From Streptomyces griseoluteus (GTDB lineage: Bacteria; Actinomycetota; Actinomycetes; Streptomycetales; Streptomycetaceae), in NCBI RefSeq assembly GCF_004784465.1, contig NZ_SRRU01000017.1, forward strand, positions 1 to 64,000: 64,000 bases of DNA, written 5' to 3'. The notes under the pieces were generated by a model, which worked only from the letters and a program-made list of their open reading frames with translations, ran no database searches and was not told where the DNA came from. Positions 51,781-60,255 of the stretch are shown here, one piece after another (positions within the stretch are counted from its first letter, which is position 1; each line of letters opens with the position of its first letter). The position numbers and the translations under genes were made by a program.

Positions 51781-52986
51781 ATGGCGCGCCTCGCCCAGAC
51801 CGCCGGTCTGACGGACATCCAGCAGGAGATCCTCTCCACCGTCCGCGACTTCGTGGACAAGGAGATCATCCCGGTCGCCACCGAGCTGGAGCACCGCGAC
51901 GAGTACCCGCAGCAAATCGTCGACGGGTTGAAGGAACTCGGCCTGTTCGGCCTGATGATCCCCGAGGAGTACGGGGGCCTGGGCGAGTCGCTGCTCACCT
52001 ACGCGCTGTGCGTGGAGGAGATCGCCCGCGGCTGGATGTCGGTCTCCGGGATCATCAACACGCACTTCATCGTGGCGTACATGCTCAAGCAGCACGGCAC
52101 GCAGGAGCAGAAGGATCACTTCCTGCCGCGTATGGCGGCGGGCGACATCCGGGGCGCGTTCTCGATGTCGGAGCCGGCGCTCGGCTCGGACGTGTCGGCC
52201 ATCACGTCCAAGGCGGTGAAGGACGGCGAGGAGTACGTCCTCAACGGCCAGAAGATGTGGCTGACGAACGGCGGAACGTCCTCGTTGGTGGCCGTTCTGG
52301 TCCGGAGTGACGAAGGACACCCCGACGGCACCGCGCCCCACAAGTCCATGACGACCTTCCTGGTGGAGAAGGAGCCCGGCTTCGGCGAGGTCCGCCCCGG
52401 TCTCACCATCCCCGGCAAGATCGACAAGATGGGGTACAAGGGCGTCGACACCACCGAGCTGATCATGGACGGCCTGCGCGTTCCGGCCGACCGGGTCCTC
52501 GGCGGCGTCACGGGCCGGGGTTTTTACCAGATGATGGACGGCGTCGAGGTCGGCCGCGTCAACGTCGCGGCGCGGGGCTGCGGTGTCGCCCAGCGCGCCT
52601 TCGAGCTGGGCGTTCAGTACGCCCAGCAGCGGCAGACCTTCGGCAAGCAGATCGCCCAGCACCAGGCCATTCAGTTCAAGCTGGCCGAGATGGCCACCAA
52701 GGTCGAGGCCGCCCATGCGATGATGGTGAACGCCGCGCGCAAAAAGGACTCCGGGGAGCGAAACGACCTGGAGGCCGGAATGGCCAAGTACCTGGCCTCC
52801 GAGTACTGCAAGGAGGTCGTCGAGGACGCCTTCCGCATCCACGGCGGCTACGGCTTCTCCAAGGAGTACGAGATCGAGCGCCTGTACCGCGAGGCGCCGA
52901 TGCTGCTGATCGGCGAGGGTACCGCCGAGATCCAGAAAATGATCATCGGTCGCCGCCTGCTCGAAGAGTATCGGTTCCAGGGCTGA
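51781..52986 (+). CDS. Acyl-CoA dehydrogenase, probably methylsuccinyl-CoA dehydrogenase
   Basis: 401 residues, three-domain acyl-CoA dehydrogenase with FAD and substrate signatures GAFSMSEPALGSDVSAITS, FGKQIAQHQAIQFKLAEM and FRIHGGYGFSKEYEIERLYR. In this operon it should convert methylsuccinyl-CoA to mesaconyl-CoA. It begins in the base after the preceding stop. Shorter than the 560-residue Mcd of Rhodobacter, so the assignment rests on context. Confidence 0.88.
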   Translation: MARLAQTAGLTDIQQEILSTVRDFVDKEIIPVATELEHRDEYPQQIVDGLKELGLFGLMIPEEYGGLGESLLTYALCVEEIARGWMSVSGIINTHFIVAYMLKQHGTQEQKDHFLPRMAAGDIRGAFSMSEPALGSDVSAITSKAVKDGEEYVLNGQKMWLTNGGTSSLVAVLVRSDEGHPDGTAPHKSMTTFLVEKEPGFGEVRPGLTIPGKIDKMGYKGVDTTELIMDGLRVPADRVLGGVTGRGFYQMMDGVEVGRVNVAARGCGVAQRAFELGVQYAQQRQTFGKQIAQHQAIQFKLAEMATKVEAAHAMMVNAARKKDSGERNDLEAGMAKYLASEYCKEVVEDAFRIHGGYGFSKEYEIERLYREAPMLLIGEGTAEIQKMIIGRRLLEEYRFQG

Positions 52987-53156
52987 TTGTCCGGAGACGG
53001 GGTGTTATCGCCGAGAAGAAGATCACACCCCGTCGACGGTCTTCGGCCGCCGACTCGGCTTCCTGGCTTGCCCAGTTGCGGCCCGCGCCCGGTACGATCC
53101 CCGGAAAGCCGCCGTCCCCCGTCATTGCGCGGCATCATCCGCTACGAAGGTCATCC

Positions 53157-53816
53157 ATGCCCCACAGCCAAACCTCTGCACCCAGCGACAGCCGAGCCGG
53201 CGGCGTACGCCTCGCGCGCGGAGCATCGCCGTGGCTCCTCCCGACCGTCGCCACCGCGGCCCTCAGCCTGGCACGGGCCCGCCGCTCGGGCGTCGCCAAG
53301 GCCGTCGCCGTGCCCGCCACCGCTCTCGCGGCGGGCATGCTGTGGTTCTTCCGCGACCCGGAGCGCGAGATCACCGCGGGCCGCGTCATCTCGCCCGCCG
53401 ACGGTGTGGTGCAGAGCATCATGCCCTGGAAGGACGGCCGCACCCGCGTAGCCATCTTCATGAGCCCGCTCAACGTCCACGTCAACCGGGCGCCGCTGGC
53501 GGGCACCGTGACGTCGGTCGAGCACATCCCCGGCGGCTTTGTTCCGGCTTTCAACAAGGAGAGCGAGAACAACGAGCGCGTAGTCTGGCATTTCGACACC
53601 GAACTCGGCGACATCGAGATGATCCAGATCGCGGGCGCTGTGGCCCGCCGCATCGTGCCGTACATCCCTGAGGGCACGAAGGTCGAGCAGGGTGACCGCA
53701 TCGGTCTGATCCGCTTCGGCTCGCGTGTCGACCTCTACCTGCCCGAGGGCGTGGAGGTCGACGTCGAGGTCGGTCAGAAGACCGTGGCTGGGGTGACTCG
53801 CATTGACCGTGATTGA
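53157..53816 (+). CDS. psd: Phosphatidylserine decarboxylase
   Basis: 219 residues of the short prokaryotic type. Produces phosphatidylethanolamine. A transmembrane segment covers about 25-60. Motifs FFRDPEREI, FMSPLNVHVNRAP and the C-terminal RFGSRVDLYLP; the Gly-Ser is the autocleavage site that yields the pyruvoyl cofactor. The ATG at 53157 has AAGG upstream; 170 bp separate it from the dehydrogenase, so it may have its own promoter. Overlaps pssA by 14 bp. Confidence 0.93.
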   Translation: MPHSQTSAPSDSRAGGVRLARGASPWLLPTVATAALSLARARRSGVAKAVAVPATALAAGMLWFFRDPEREITAGRVISPADGVVQSIMPWKDGRTRVAIFMSPLNVHVNRAPLAGTVTSVEHIPGGFVPAFNKESENNERVVWHFDTELGDIEMIQIAGAVARRIVPYIPEGTKVEQGDRIGLIRFGSRVDLYLPEGVEVDVEVGQKTVAGVTRIDRD

Positions 53817-54657
53817 TCCAGAGACACAGGCGGGCTGGGTGCCTGAGGCCGACGAGGCGGGCGACGAGGAGGAGATGCCCCTCTCTATGCGCCTGTCGAT
53901 AGCGGACACCCTCACGCTCGGCAACGCGACCTGCGGCTTCATGGCGGTGTACTTCACCACCACCGGCATCCTGATCCCGCACCTCACCGGCAGCCAGGAA
54001 TCCGGCATGGCCCGCCACAGCGCGGCCACGGCGGTCATCCTGATGCTCTGCGCGGCGGTGTTCGACCTCTTCGACGGGCTGGTGGCGCGCAAGCTGCGCT
54101 CCTCCCCGATGGGCGCGGAGCTGGACAACCTCTCCGACCTCATCAGCTTCGGCCTGGCCCCGGCGTACTTCGTCCTGGTCTACGGCATGGTCGCGGACGA
54201 CGCGCACCAGCGGGTGGCGGCTCTCGGGGCGATCGTGGTGCTGCTCGCCGTCGTACTGAGGCTCGCGCGGTTCTCCTGCGTGACGCTGAAGGACGGCATG
54301 TTCCAGGGCATGCCCTCGCCGTTCGGCGCGCTGACGGTCGTCTCCATCGTGCTGCTGGAGCTGCCGTTCCCGGCGACTCTGCTGGCCATCCTGGGCACCG
54401 CCTGGCTGATGGTGAGCCGGGTCGAGTACCCCAAGCCGCGCGGCCGCCTCGCCGGCGCGATGCTCGGCTGGATCGTCCTCTCCATGGGTCTGCTGGCCGC
54501 CTGGGCCTTCGAGGCCCCGGGCGGACAGCTCCTCCTCCAGACGGGCTGCGCACTCCAGCTCGTCATGGGCGCGGTGATCCCCCTGTTCGCCACGGCCCGC
54601 CGGGTGAACAACTTCCGCGACAACCGCCGGGAGGCGCGAGCGGCACAGCTGCCGTAA
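53803..54657 (+). CDS. pssA: CDP-diacylglycerol-serine O-phosphatidyltransferase
   Basis: 284 residues with about seven or eight membrane segments. The CDP-alcohol phosphotransferase motif D-G-x2-A-R-x8-G-x3-D-x3-D is present as FDLFDGLVARKL, then MGAELDNLSD. Makes phosphatidylserine for the Psd step. The TTG at 53803 overlaps psd; a GTG six bases later is also possible. Paired with psd as in other actinomycetes. Confidence 0.93.
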   Translation: MTVIDPETQAGWVPEADEAGDEEEMPLSMRLSIADTLTLGNATCGFMAVYFTTTGILIPHLTGSQESGMARHSAATAVILMLCAAVFDLFDGLVARKLRSSPMGAELDNLSDLISFGLAPAYFVLVYGMVADDAHQRVAALGAIVVLLAVVLRLARFSCVTLKDGMFQGMPSPFGALTVVSIVLLELPFPATLLAILGTAWLMVSRVEYPKPRGRLAGAMLGWIVLSMGLLAAWAFEAPGGQLLLQTGCALQLVMGAVIPLFATARRVNNFRDNRREARAAQLP

Positions 54658-54679
54658 CGCGCGATCGCTCTGCTTCGGG

Positions 54680-54712
54680 GCCCCGGACCTTCACTGGTCC
54701 GGGGCTCCTTTG
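54680..54712 (+). terminator. Rho-independent-like terminator after pssA
   Basis: GCCCCGGACC (54680-54689) and GGTCCGGGGC (54696-54705) form a perfect 10-bp stem with a 6-base loop, then TCCTTTG. It lies between the pssA stop and the convergent glycerate kinase stop. Confidence 0.75.
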
Positions 54713-54731
54713 CTTCGCCCTGCCCCCGGTG

Positions 54732-55853
54732 TCACCTCAGGTACTGCTCCGCGATACGGGACGCGACCTGTTCCAGCAGCGGGCCCGCCTGGGCCATGCA
54801 GGTGGCGGGGTCGGGTTCCAGGGCCGTGAGGGGGTAGGCCGCCGCGATGCCGGCTCGGCGGAGGGTCTCGGGGGGCAGGCTCAGGCGGCCGCACACCGCG
54901 AGGACCTCCTTGCCCGCGGCGCGGGCGGCTGCGGCCACGCCGGCCGGGGCCTTGCCGTGCAGGGTCTGTTCGTCCAGGGCGCCCTCGCCGGTGATGACGA
55001 CGTCGGCGCGGGCCAGGGCTTCGGCGAAGCCCAGGACGTCGAGCATGACCTCGATCCCGGCGCGGAAGCGGGCGCCGAGGAGGAGGGCCGCGTAGCCGAC
55101 GCCGCCCGCCGCGCCCGCGCCGGGGCGGTCCGCGAGGCCGGGGGCCAGGAGGGCCGCGAAGCGGGCGAGGGCGGCGTCGAGGAGGGACACGTCGGCCGGC
55201 GAGGCGCCCTTCTGCGGGCCGTAGACGGCGGCGGCGCCGTGCGGGCCGGTGAGGGGGTTGTCCACGTCGCCGGCGAGAATCAGCTCGACGGAGGCGAGGC
55301 GGGGGTCCAGGCCGCTCAGGTCGGCCTCGGCGAGGTCGGCGAGTCCGCCGCCGCCCGGCCCGACCGGCTCCCCCCGCTCGTCCAGGAACCGCGCGCCGAG
55401 CGCCGTGAGCATCCCGGCGCCCCCGTCCGTCGTGGCGCTGCCGCCGACGCCGAGGACGACGGTCCGGGCGCCCGAGTCCAGCGCGGCCCGCAGCAGCTCG
55501 CCGGAGCCGTGGGTGGAGGCGGTGAGCGGGGCGAGGGTCCCGGCCGGGAGGCGGCGGAGTCCGCTGGCCTCGGCCATCTCCACGACCGCCGTGTCCCCGC
55601 GTACCGCGAAGGCGGCGGTCACCGGATGCCCGAGCGGCCCGGCGACCTTCACCTCCCGGCGCTCGAACCCAGCGGCGACGGCCGCGTCCACGGTGCCGTC
55701 CCCGCCGTCGGCTACGGGCAGCGTCTCGACCGCGACGCCCGGCACGGCGCCGCGCAGCCCGGCCGCCACATGCGCGGCCACCTCCGCCGCCGTCAGCGAC
55801 CCCTTGAACTTGTCCGGGGCGACGAGCACCCCGCGGCCCACACCGTCCACCAC
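54732..55853 (-). CDS. Glycerate kinase (GlxK type)
   Basis: 373 residues. Phosphorylates glycerate, feeding it into glycolysis. Signatures VLVAPDKFKGSLTAAEVA, LPVADGGDGTVDA, VLGVGGSATTDGG and VITGEGALDEQTLHGK are all present. The frame is open far upstream, but the GTG pair at 55848-55853 begins the APDKFKG core with GAGGGGA nearby; a GTG at 55868 is another possibility. Convergent with pssA and divergent from the Nudix gene. Confidence 0.9.
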   Translation of the reverse strand: MVDGVGRGVLVAPDKFKGSLTAAEVAAHVAAGLRGAVPGVAVETLPVADGGDGTVDAAVAAGFERREVKVAGPLGHPVTAAFAVRGDTAVVEMAEASGLRRLPAGTLAPLTASTHGSGELLRAALDSGARTVVLGVGGSATTDGGAGMLTALGARFLDERGEPVGPGGGGLADLAEADLSGLDPRLASVELILAGDVDNPLTGPHGAAAVYGPQKGASPADVSLLDAALARFAALLAPGLADRPGAGAAGGVGYAALLLGARFRAGIEVMLDVLGFAEALARADVVITGEGALDEQTLHGKAPAGVAAAARAAGKEVLAVCGRLSLPPETLRRAGIAAAYPLTALEPDPATCMAQAGPLLEQVASRIAEQYLR

Positions 55854-55937
55854 TCCGCGTCCCCTCACCGCTCGCTCCACCGCCCCTCCGGGTCGGCGCG
55901 GCGTCCACCCTAGGGGTTGTGGTCCACGCCCCCTGGT

Positions 55938-55943
55938 TACCCT
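55938..55943 (+). promoter_or_regulatory. -10 hexamer TACCCT for a leaderless Nudix mRNA
   Basis: TACCCT lies six bases before the ATG at 55950, consistent with a leaderless transcript. Confidence 0.45.
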
Positions 55944-55949
55944 GCCTGG

Positions 55950-56444
55950 ATGACCACCTCTGACGACTTCGCCACGTACATCGCGGGCCTGCCCCGCGTT
56001 CTGTCCGCCGCCGCGACCCTGTTCCGGGACGCGGAGGGCCGGGTCTTCCTGGTCGAGCCGAACTACCGGCCGGGGTGGGGCCTGCCGGGCGGCACCATCG
56101 AGTCCGACGACGGCGAGACGCCCCGCCTGGGCGCCCGCCGCGAGACGCTGGAGGAGATCGGCCTGGACCGAGCGCCGGGCCGCCTGCTGGCCGTGGACTG
56201 GGTCCCGGTCCCCGGTCACATGCCCCTGGTCGCCTACCTCTACGACGGCGGCGTCCTCACCGACGCCGACCTCAAGGCCATCCGCCTCCAGGAGGAGGAA
56301 CTCCTCTCCTGGCGCCTCGTCCCCCGCACCGACCTCCCCGACTACCTCCCCCCGCCCCTGGGCCGCCGCGTCCTCGCCGCCCTGGACGCCCTGGAGGACA
56401 GCAACGGCCCGGCGGAACTGGAGAACGGCCACCGGGCGGTCTGA
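55950..56444 (+). CDS. Nudix hydrolase
   Basis: 164 residues. The Nudix box reads GGTIESDDGETPRLGARR followed by ETLEEIGL; compared with GGxxExGE it carries two extra residues in the GX5E portion, while the REx2EExG core is intact. Hydrolyses nucleoside diphosphates linked to another moiety; the exact substrate is unknown. Followed three bases later by a small membrane gene. Confidence 0.88.
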   Translation: MTTSDDFATYIAGLPRVLSAAATLFRDAEGRVFLVEPNYRPGWGLPGGTIESDDGETPRLGARRETLEEIGLDRAPGRLLAVDWVPVPGHMPLVAYLYDGGVLTDADLKAIRLQEEELLSWRLVPRTDLPDYLPPPLGRRVLAALDALEDSNGPAELENGHRAV

Positions 56445-56447
56445 CGA

Positions 56448-56756
56448 TGACCGGTACGGGCCCCAGGGACGACGACCGCTGGCTCGCCACGGTGTTCGCC
56501 GTGCCGTTGGCCCTGCTGACCCTCGTCTCCGCCTACTTCTGCTGGACCGCGCTGACGGTCCGGCCCTCGGGGGCATGGGACGACGACGCGTACGCGGGGA
56601 TCGTGCTCGCGTGTGTGATGAGTGCCCGGGGCCGCCGCGGTGGCGGCGGCGGTGTGGGTGGTGCCGTCGGTGCGGCGCGTGCTGGGGTGGGGGTGGGTGG
56701 TGCCGGCCCTGGTGCTGGGGGTGGTCGCGGGGGTGCGGTGGGCGACCGGGAGATGA
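56448..56756 (+). pseudogene. Small membrane protein, frameshifted by one extra G
   Basis: Starts at ATG 56448, three bases after the Nudix stop. The first frame reads RWLATVFAVPLALLTLVSAY and GIVLACVMSAR, then meets GGGG at 56628-56631. Dropping one G gives RAAAVAAAVWVVPSVRRVLG and ALVLGVVAGVRWATGR, ending at TGA 56754-56756, a protein of about 102 residues with several membrane segments. Without this correction the frame becomes a Gly-rich translation. Either a true pseudogene or a sequencing error in the G run. No family recognised. Confidence 0.7.
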
Positions 56757-56792
56757 GGGGTATTTCGTTGGCCCGGTGGGGTGGGCGCGGCC

Positions 56793-56798
56793 TAGCCT
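56793..56798 (+). promoter_or_regulatory. -10 hexamer TAGCCT before the Sir2 gene
   Basis: TAGCCT lies seven bases before the ATG at 56806; the intervening CGGGGGC is too short for a leader. Confidence 0.4.
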
Positions 56799-56805
56799 CG
56801 GGGGC

Positions 56806-57540
56806 ATGAGCAAGCCTCTGGTCGCCGTGCTCAGCGGCGCGGGAATCTCCACCGACTCCGGCATCCCCGACTACCGCGGGCCCAACGGGCTGTGGCGCCG
56901 GGACCCCGAGGCGGAGAAGCTCGTCACCTACGGGTACTACATGGGGGACCCCGAGATCCGCCGGCGGTCCTGGCAGATGCGGCGCTCCCAGCACACCCTG
57001 CGCGCCGAGCCGAACGCGGGGCATCTGGCGGTCGCCGAGCTGGAGCGTTCGGGGGTTCCCGTACGGGTCCTCACCCAGAACGTGGACGGCCTGCACCAGC
57101 GGGCCGGACTGCCCGAGCGCAAGGTGCTGGAGCTGCACGGCAGTGCCCGCAGTGTGGTGTGCACCCGGTGCAAGCTGCGCGGCTCGATGGCGGACGCGCT
57201 GGCGCGAGTCGAGGCGGGCGAGGACGACCCGCCGTGCCTGGCGTGCGGCGGCATCCTGAAGTCGGCGACGGTGATGTTCGGCGAGAACCTCGACCCGGTG
57301 GTCCTCGGCGAGGCGCTGGCGATCAGCAAGGCGTGCTCGGTGTTCGTCGCCGTGGGCAGCACCCTCCAGGTGCAGCCCGCCGCCGGGCTGGCCGGGGTCG
57401 CGGCGGACCACGGCGCCCGGCTGATCGTCGTCAACGCCGAGCCGACCCCGTACGACGACCTCGCCGACGAGGTGATCCGCGAACCCATCGGCACAGCCCT
57501 GCCCCAACTTCTGCATCGGCTGAGTCCGGAGAGCACATAG
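56806..57540 (+). CDS. NAD-dependent protein deacylase (Sir2 family)
   Basis: 244 residues. NAD site LSGAGISTDSGIPDYRGPNG, then TQNVDGLHQRAG, catalytic His in LELHGSA, and the four zinc cysteines in CTRC and CLAC. The C-terminal GSTLQVQPAAGL completes the Rossmann fold. Removes acetyl or other acyl groups from lysines, possibly including acyl-CoA synthetases. Upstream is the frameshifted membrane gene. Confidence 0.95.
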   Translation: MSKPLVAVLSGAGISTDSGIPDYRGPNGLWRRDPEAEKLVTYGYYMGDPEIRRRSWQMRRSQHTLRAEPNAGHLAVAELERSGVPVRVLTQNVDGLHQRAGLPERKVLELHGSARSVVCTRCKLRGSMADALARVEAGEDDPPCLACGGILKSATVMFGENLDPVVLGEALAISKACSVFVAVGSTLQVQPAAGLAGVAADHGARLIVVNAEPTPYDDLADEVIREPIGTALPQLLHRLSPEST

Positions 57541-57602
57541 TGTGCCCTAGCTTGATCTTTAACCTCGGGGTCCGCACGAGTCCTCCCGTTCGCGGGACTG
57601 TC

Positions 57603-57990
57603 ATGCTTCCGGGGTGAGTTCTACTCCTGTCCGACCAGGCGTGCGGATGCGTTGTTCGAACTCGCGGACGCGGTGTTGTGCGCTGACGGGCCGGTCCGGT
57701 CGCTGGTGGAACTGTCGCTGGTCGGCGAACACCGCCGCGGGCACGGCGGGCTCTACGACGCCCTGTCCGCGGGCCGGGTCGATATCCGCCCAGCTGCGAC
57801 GGGCCCTGGCCGCGGTGCCGCTGCCACGGGCGGCGGACGGCCGACTTGTCCTGGTCGCCGACCTCACCTGCTGGCTGCGGCCCAGCGCCCCCACCTCACC
57901 GCAGCGGGCCACACCTACGGACAGGGCAAGGACCAGCACATGCCTGTTCCCGGCTGTCCCTATTCGGTGATCTGTGCGCTCGAGACCGGG
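57603..57990 (+). pseudogene. Decayed NF041680-family transposase, N-terminal third
   Basis: Pieces of the family's N terminus appear in three frames: EFYSCPTRRADALFELADAV and VRSLVELSLVGEHRRGHGGL in one frame, LRRALAAVPLPRAADGRLVL with VADLTCWLRP in another, then HTYGQGKDQHMPVPGCPYS and ICALETG back in the first. The usual MLPG start is at 57603 but reaches a TGA after four codons, as if one G were lost. The remnant stops three bases before the histidine kinase stop codon. Family call from memory of common Streptomyces transposases. Confidence 0.75.
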
Positions 57991-57993
57991 AAG

Positions 57994-59493
57994 TTAGGTG
58001 CGCTTGGTGAACAGGCCCGGCGGGGCCTGTTCGGGGGTTCGGGCCAGCCAGTCGCGGTGCACCAGCGGCAGGGTGTACTCCATGTCCTGGACGCCCGTGG
58101 CCGGCAGGTGGAGCTCGAAGCGTGTGCCGGGCCGGCCGTCAGGGCGGTCCGACACGGTGATGTGGCCGCCGTGGAGGGCGGCTTGCTGGGCAACCAGGGT
58201 GAGGCCCAGGCCGGAGCCGGGGCTGTCGGGGCCGCGGTGGAAACGCTGGAAGATCTCCTCGCGGCTTTCGGGAGGGATGCCGCGGCCGTGGTCGTCCACC
58301 ACAAGCACCGCGTTCGCCTCACGCCCCCCGAGCGGCGGGCGCAGGGTGACCTCGACGCGGGCGACGCCGTCTTCGGCGCGGCCGTGGGTCCAGGCGTTGG
58401 TCAGCATGTTGTCCACCGCCGAGCGCAGACCCTGCTCCCAGCCGTCGACACGCACCCCCGCGGTGGTGCGTACGGACACCTCGGCGTCGGGGCGGATGCA
58501 CCGCAGGTCCGAGACCGACGCCTCCACGAGCTCCCCGAGGTCCAGTGGCGAGAACGCGTCCGCCTCGATCAGGTCGCCCTGTGCGAGCGCCTTCAGCATC
58601 ACCAACAGACCCAGCAGCCGGGTGTGTTCGCGCCCGAGGTCCCCGAGCACCTCCGCCCGGTCCTCGGGGTCGAGGCCGGGGTGGTCGGTGAGGATGTCGA
58701 GGTTGGTGCGCATGCTCATCAGCGGGGTGCGCAGCTCGTGGGAGGCGGTCGCGGCGAACGCGCGGGCGGTGGCCAGCGCCTCCTCGGTGCGCGCGACCTG
58801 CTCGTCGTAGCGGGCGAGCACGGTCTGCACCGTGTACGCCAGGTCGTCCACCTCGGTGACCCGGGTCGGCGTGTGCTCCAGGCGTACGGTGCTGGTCCTG
58901 GGGTCCAGTCCACTGGTACGCCGCTGAAGCCGCTGTAGCGGAAGAACCGCCCGGGCGGCGATGGCCCAGGCGGTGGCACCGGCCAGTGCGGCGGCCACCA
59001 GGGCACCGGTCAGTACTCGTTGGCGCACCAGCGCCAGTTCGTCCTCGGCCGTGTCCGGTGACAGCAGCCACAGATTCGGGGTGTTGCTCTCTTTCGCCGC
59101 GGCACCGACGCGCAGTGACAGGACGAGCCAGTCCTTGCCGCCGGAGGTCACGGTGACGGGCGTCGGGGCGTTGCGGGGCAGCGTGGGATTCGGCTCGGGC
59201 TGCGGGCCGGCCGAGATCGTGTCCTGCGGCCCCTTCAGCCGGACGCCCACATCCCGGGCGGAGTTGATCAGCCGACGTCGGCGGACCTGCTTCAGGAGCG
59301 GGTGGTCGGTCCCGGCCACGTCCAGATACGCCTTGGCGTTCTGGGCGACGACCGTCGCGCGGGCGCGTAGTTGGTCGTTCTGGTGCGTGCGCAGGTCGCT
59401 GCTGACCAGGTGCAGCAGCAGCCAGCCGGAAGCGAGGACCAGCACGGGCACACTCACGCCGACCGCGAGCGCGATACGGGTGGACAGTTTCAC
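57994..59493 (-). CDS. Sensor histidine kinase (HAMP, HisKA, HATPase)
   Basis: 499 residues. Two membrane segments (IALAVGVSVPVLVLASGWLL and LTGALVAAALAGATAWAIAA) flank an extracytoplasmic sensor of about 130 residues. The H-box is ASHELRTPLMSM with catalytic His, and the N, G1 and G2 boxes are NAWTHG, DHGRGIP and GSGLGLTL. Its GTG overlaps the response-regulator stop (GTGA). The signal is unknown. The adjacent sulfatase, divergent from this pair, is a plausible target. The 3' end directly abuts the transposase remnant. Confidence 0.93.
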   Translation of the reverse strand: MKLSTRIALAVGVSVPVLVLASGWLLLHLVSSDLRTHQNDQLRARATVVAQNAKAYLDVAGTDHPLLKQVRRRRLINSARDVGVRLKGPQDTISAGPQPEPNPTLPRNAPTPVTVTSGGKDWLVLSLRVGAAAKESNTPNLWLLSPDTAEDELALVRQRVLTGALVAAALAGATAWAIAARAVLPLQRLQRRTSGLDPRTSTVRLEHTPTRVTEVDDLAYTVQTVLARYDEQVARTEEALATARAFAATASHELRTPLMSMRTNLDILTDHPGLDPEDRAEVLGDLGREHTRLLGLLVMLKALAQGDLIEADAFSPLDLGELVEASVSDLRCIRPDAEVSVRTTAGVRVDGWEQGLRSAVDNMLTNAWTHGRAEDGVARVEVTLRPPLGGREANAVLVVDDHGRGIPPESREEIFQRFHRGPDSPGSGLGLTLVAQQAALHGGHITVSDRPDGRPGTRFELHLPATGVQDMEYTLPLVHRDWLARTPEQAPPGLFTKRT

Positions 59494-60206
59494 GGCGTGC
59501 CCTCGATGTGCGGGGTCTGGCGGTCCGCGCGCAGGACGAAACCGACCCCGCGCACGGTGTGCACCAGCCGGGGCCGGCCGCCTGCCTCCAGCTTGCGCCG
59601 CAGATAGCTGACGAAGGTGTCGACGGCGTCACTGCGGACCTGGAAGTCGTATCCCCAGACCCAGTCCAGCAGTTGCTCGCGGGTGAGCACGATGCCCGCG
59701 TTGCGGGCCAGGATCTCCAGCAGCGCGAACTCGCGCCGGGTCAGTTGCAGTGGCCGGCCGTCCAGAACGGCCTGGTGGGCGGCCGGGTCGAGGACGAGGC
59801 CGCCGACGCGGAGGGGGGCGGTGGCGGGCGGCGGGCGGCGGCGCAGCAGGGCGTGCAGCCGCAGGACCAATTCCTGGAGTGCGAACGGCTTGACCAGGTA
59901 GTCGTCCCCGCCCGCCTGTAGGCCCGCCACCCGGTCGGCCGTCTCGTCCAGCGCGGAGAGCATCAGCACGGGTACGTCGTCGCCGTCGTCGCGCAGGGCC
60001 CGGCACACGTCGATGCCGCTGAGATCGGGCATGCTGACGTCCAGGACGACGATGTCGGGGCGGCCGGCGCGGGCCTCCGCCAGACCGCTGTGACCGCCGT
60101 CCGCGACCGTCACCGTGAATCCGCTCAGCCTCAGCCCCCGTGCCAGTGACCGCCGTATCGCCGCGTCGTCGTCGACCACCAGCACCCGCCCGGCCTTGCC
60201 TGCCAT
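59490..60206 (-). CDS. OmpR-family response regulator
   Basis: 238 residues. The receiver domain has the acidic VVDDDAA, phospho-acceptor Asp in VVLDVSMPD and Lys in DDYLVKPFA; the C-terminal winged helix is QLTRREFALLEILARNAG and VDTFVSYLRRKLEAGG. Forms a translationally coupled two-component system with the kinase at 57994-59493. The ATG at 60206 is the natural start. Confidence 0.94.
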   Translation of the reverse strand: MAGKAGRVLVVDDDAAIRRSLARGLRLSGFTVTVADGGHSGLAEARAGRPDIVVLDVSMPDLSGIDVCRALRDDGDDVPVLMLSALDETADRVAGLQAGGDDYLVKPFALQELVLRLHALLRRRPPPATAPLRVGGLVLDPAAHQAVLDGRPLQLTRREFALLEILARNAGIVLTREQLLDWVWGYDFQVRSDAVDTFVSYLRRKLEAGGRPRLVHTVRGVGFVLRADRQTPHIEGTP

Positions 60207-60255
60207 GCACACCTCGGTTTCACTGCGTCGAACAAGCTTGCCCATAGGAGACCGA

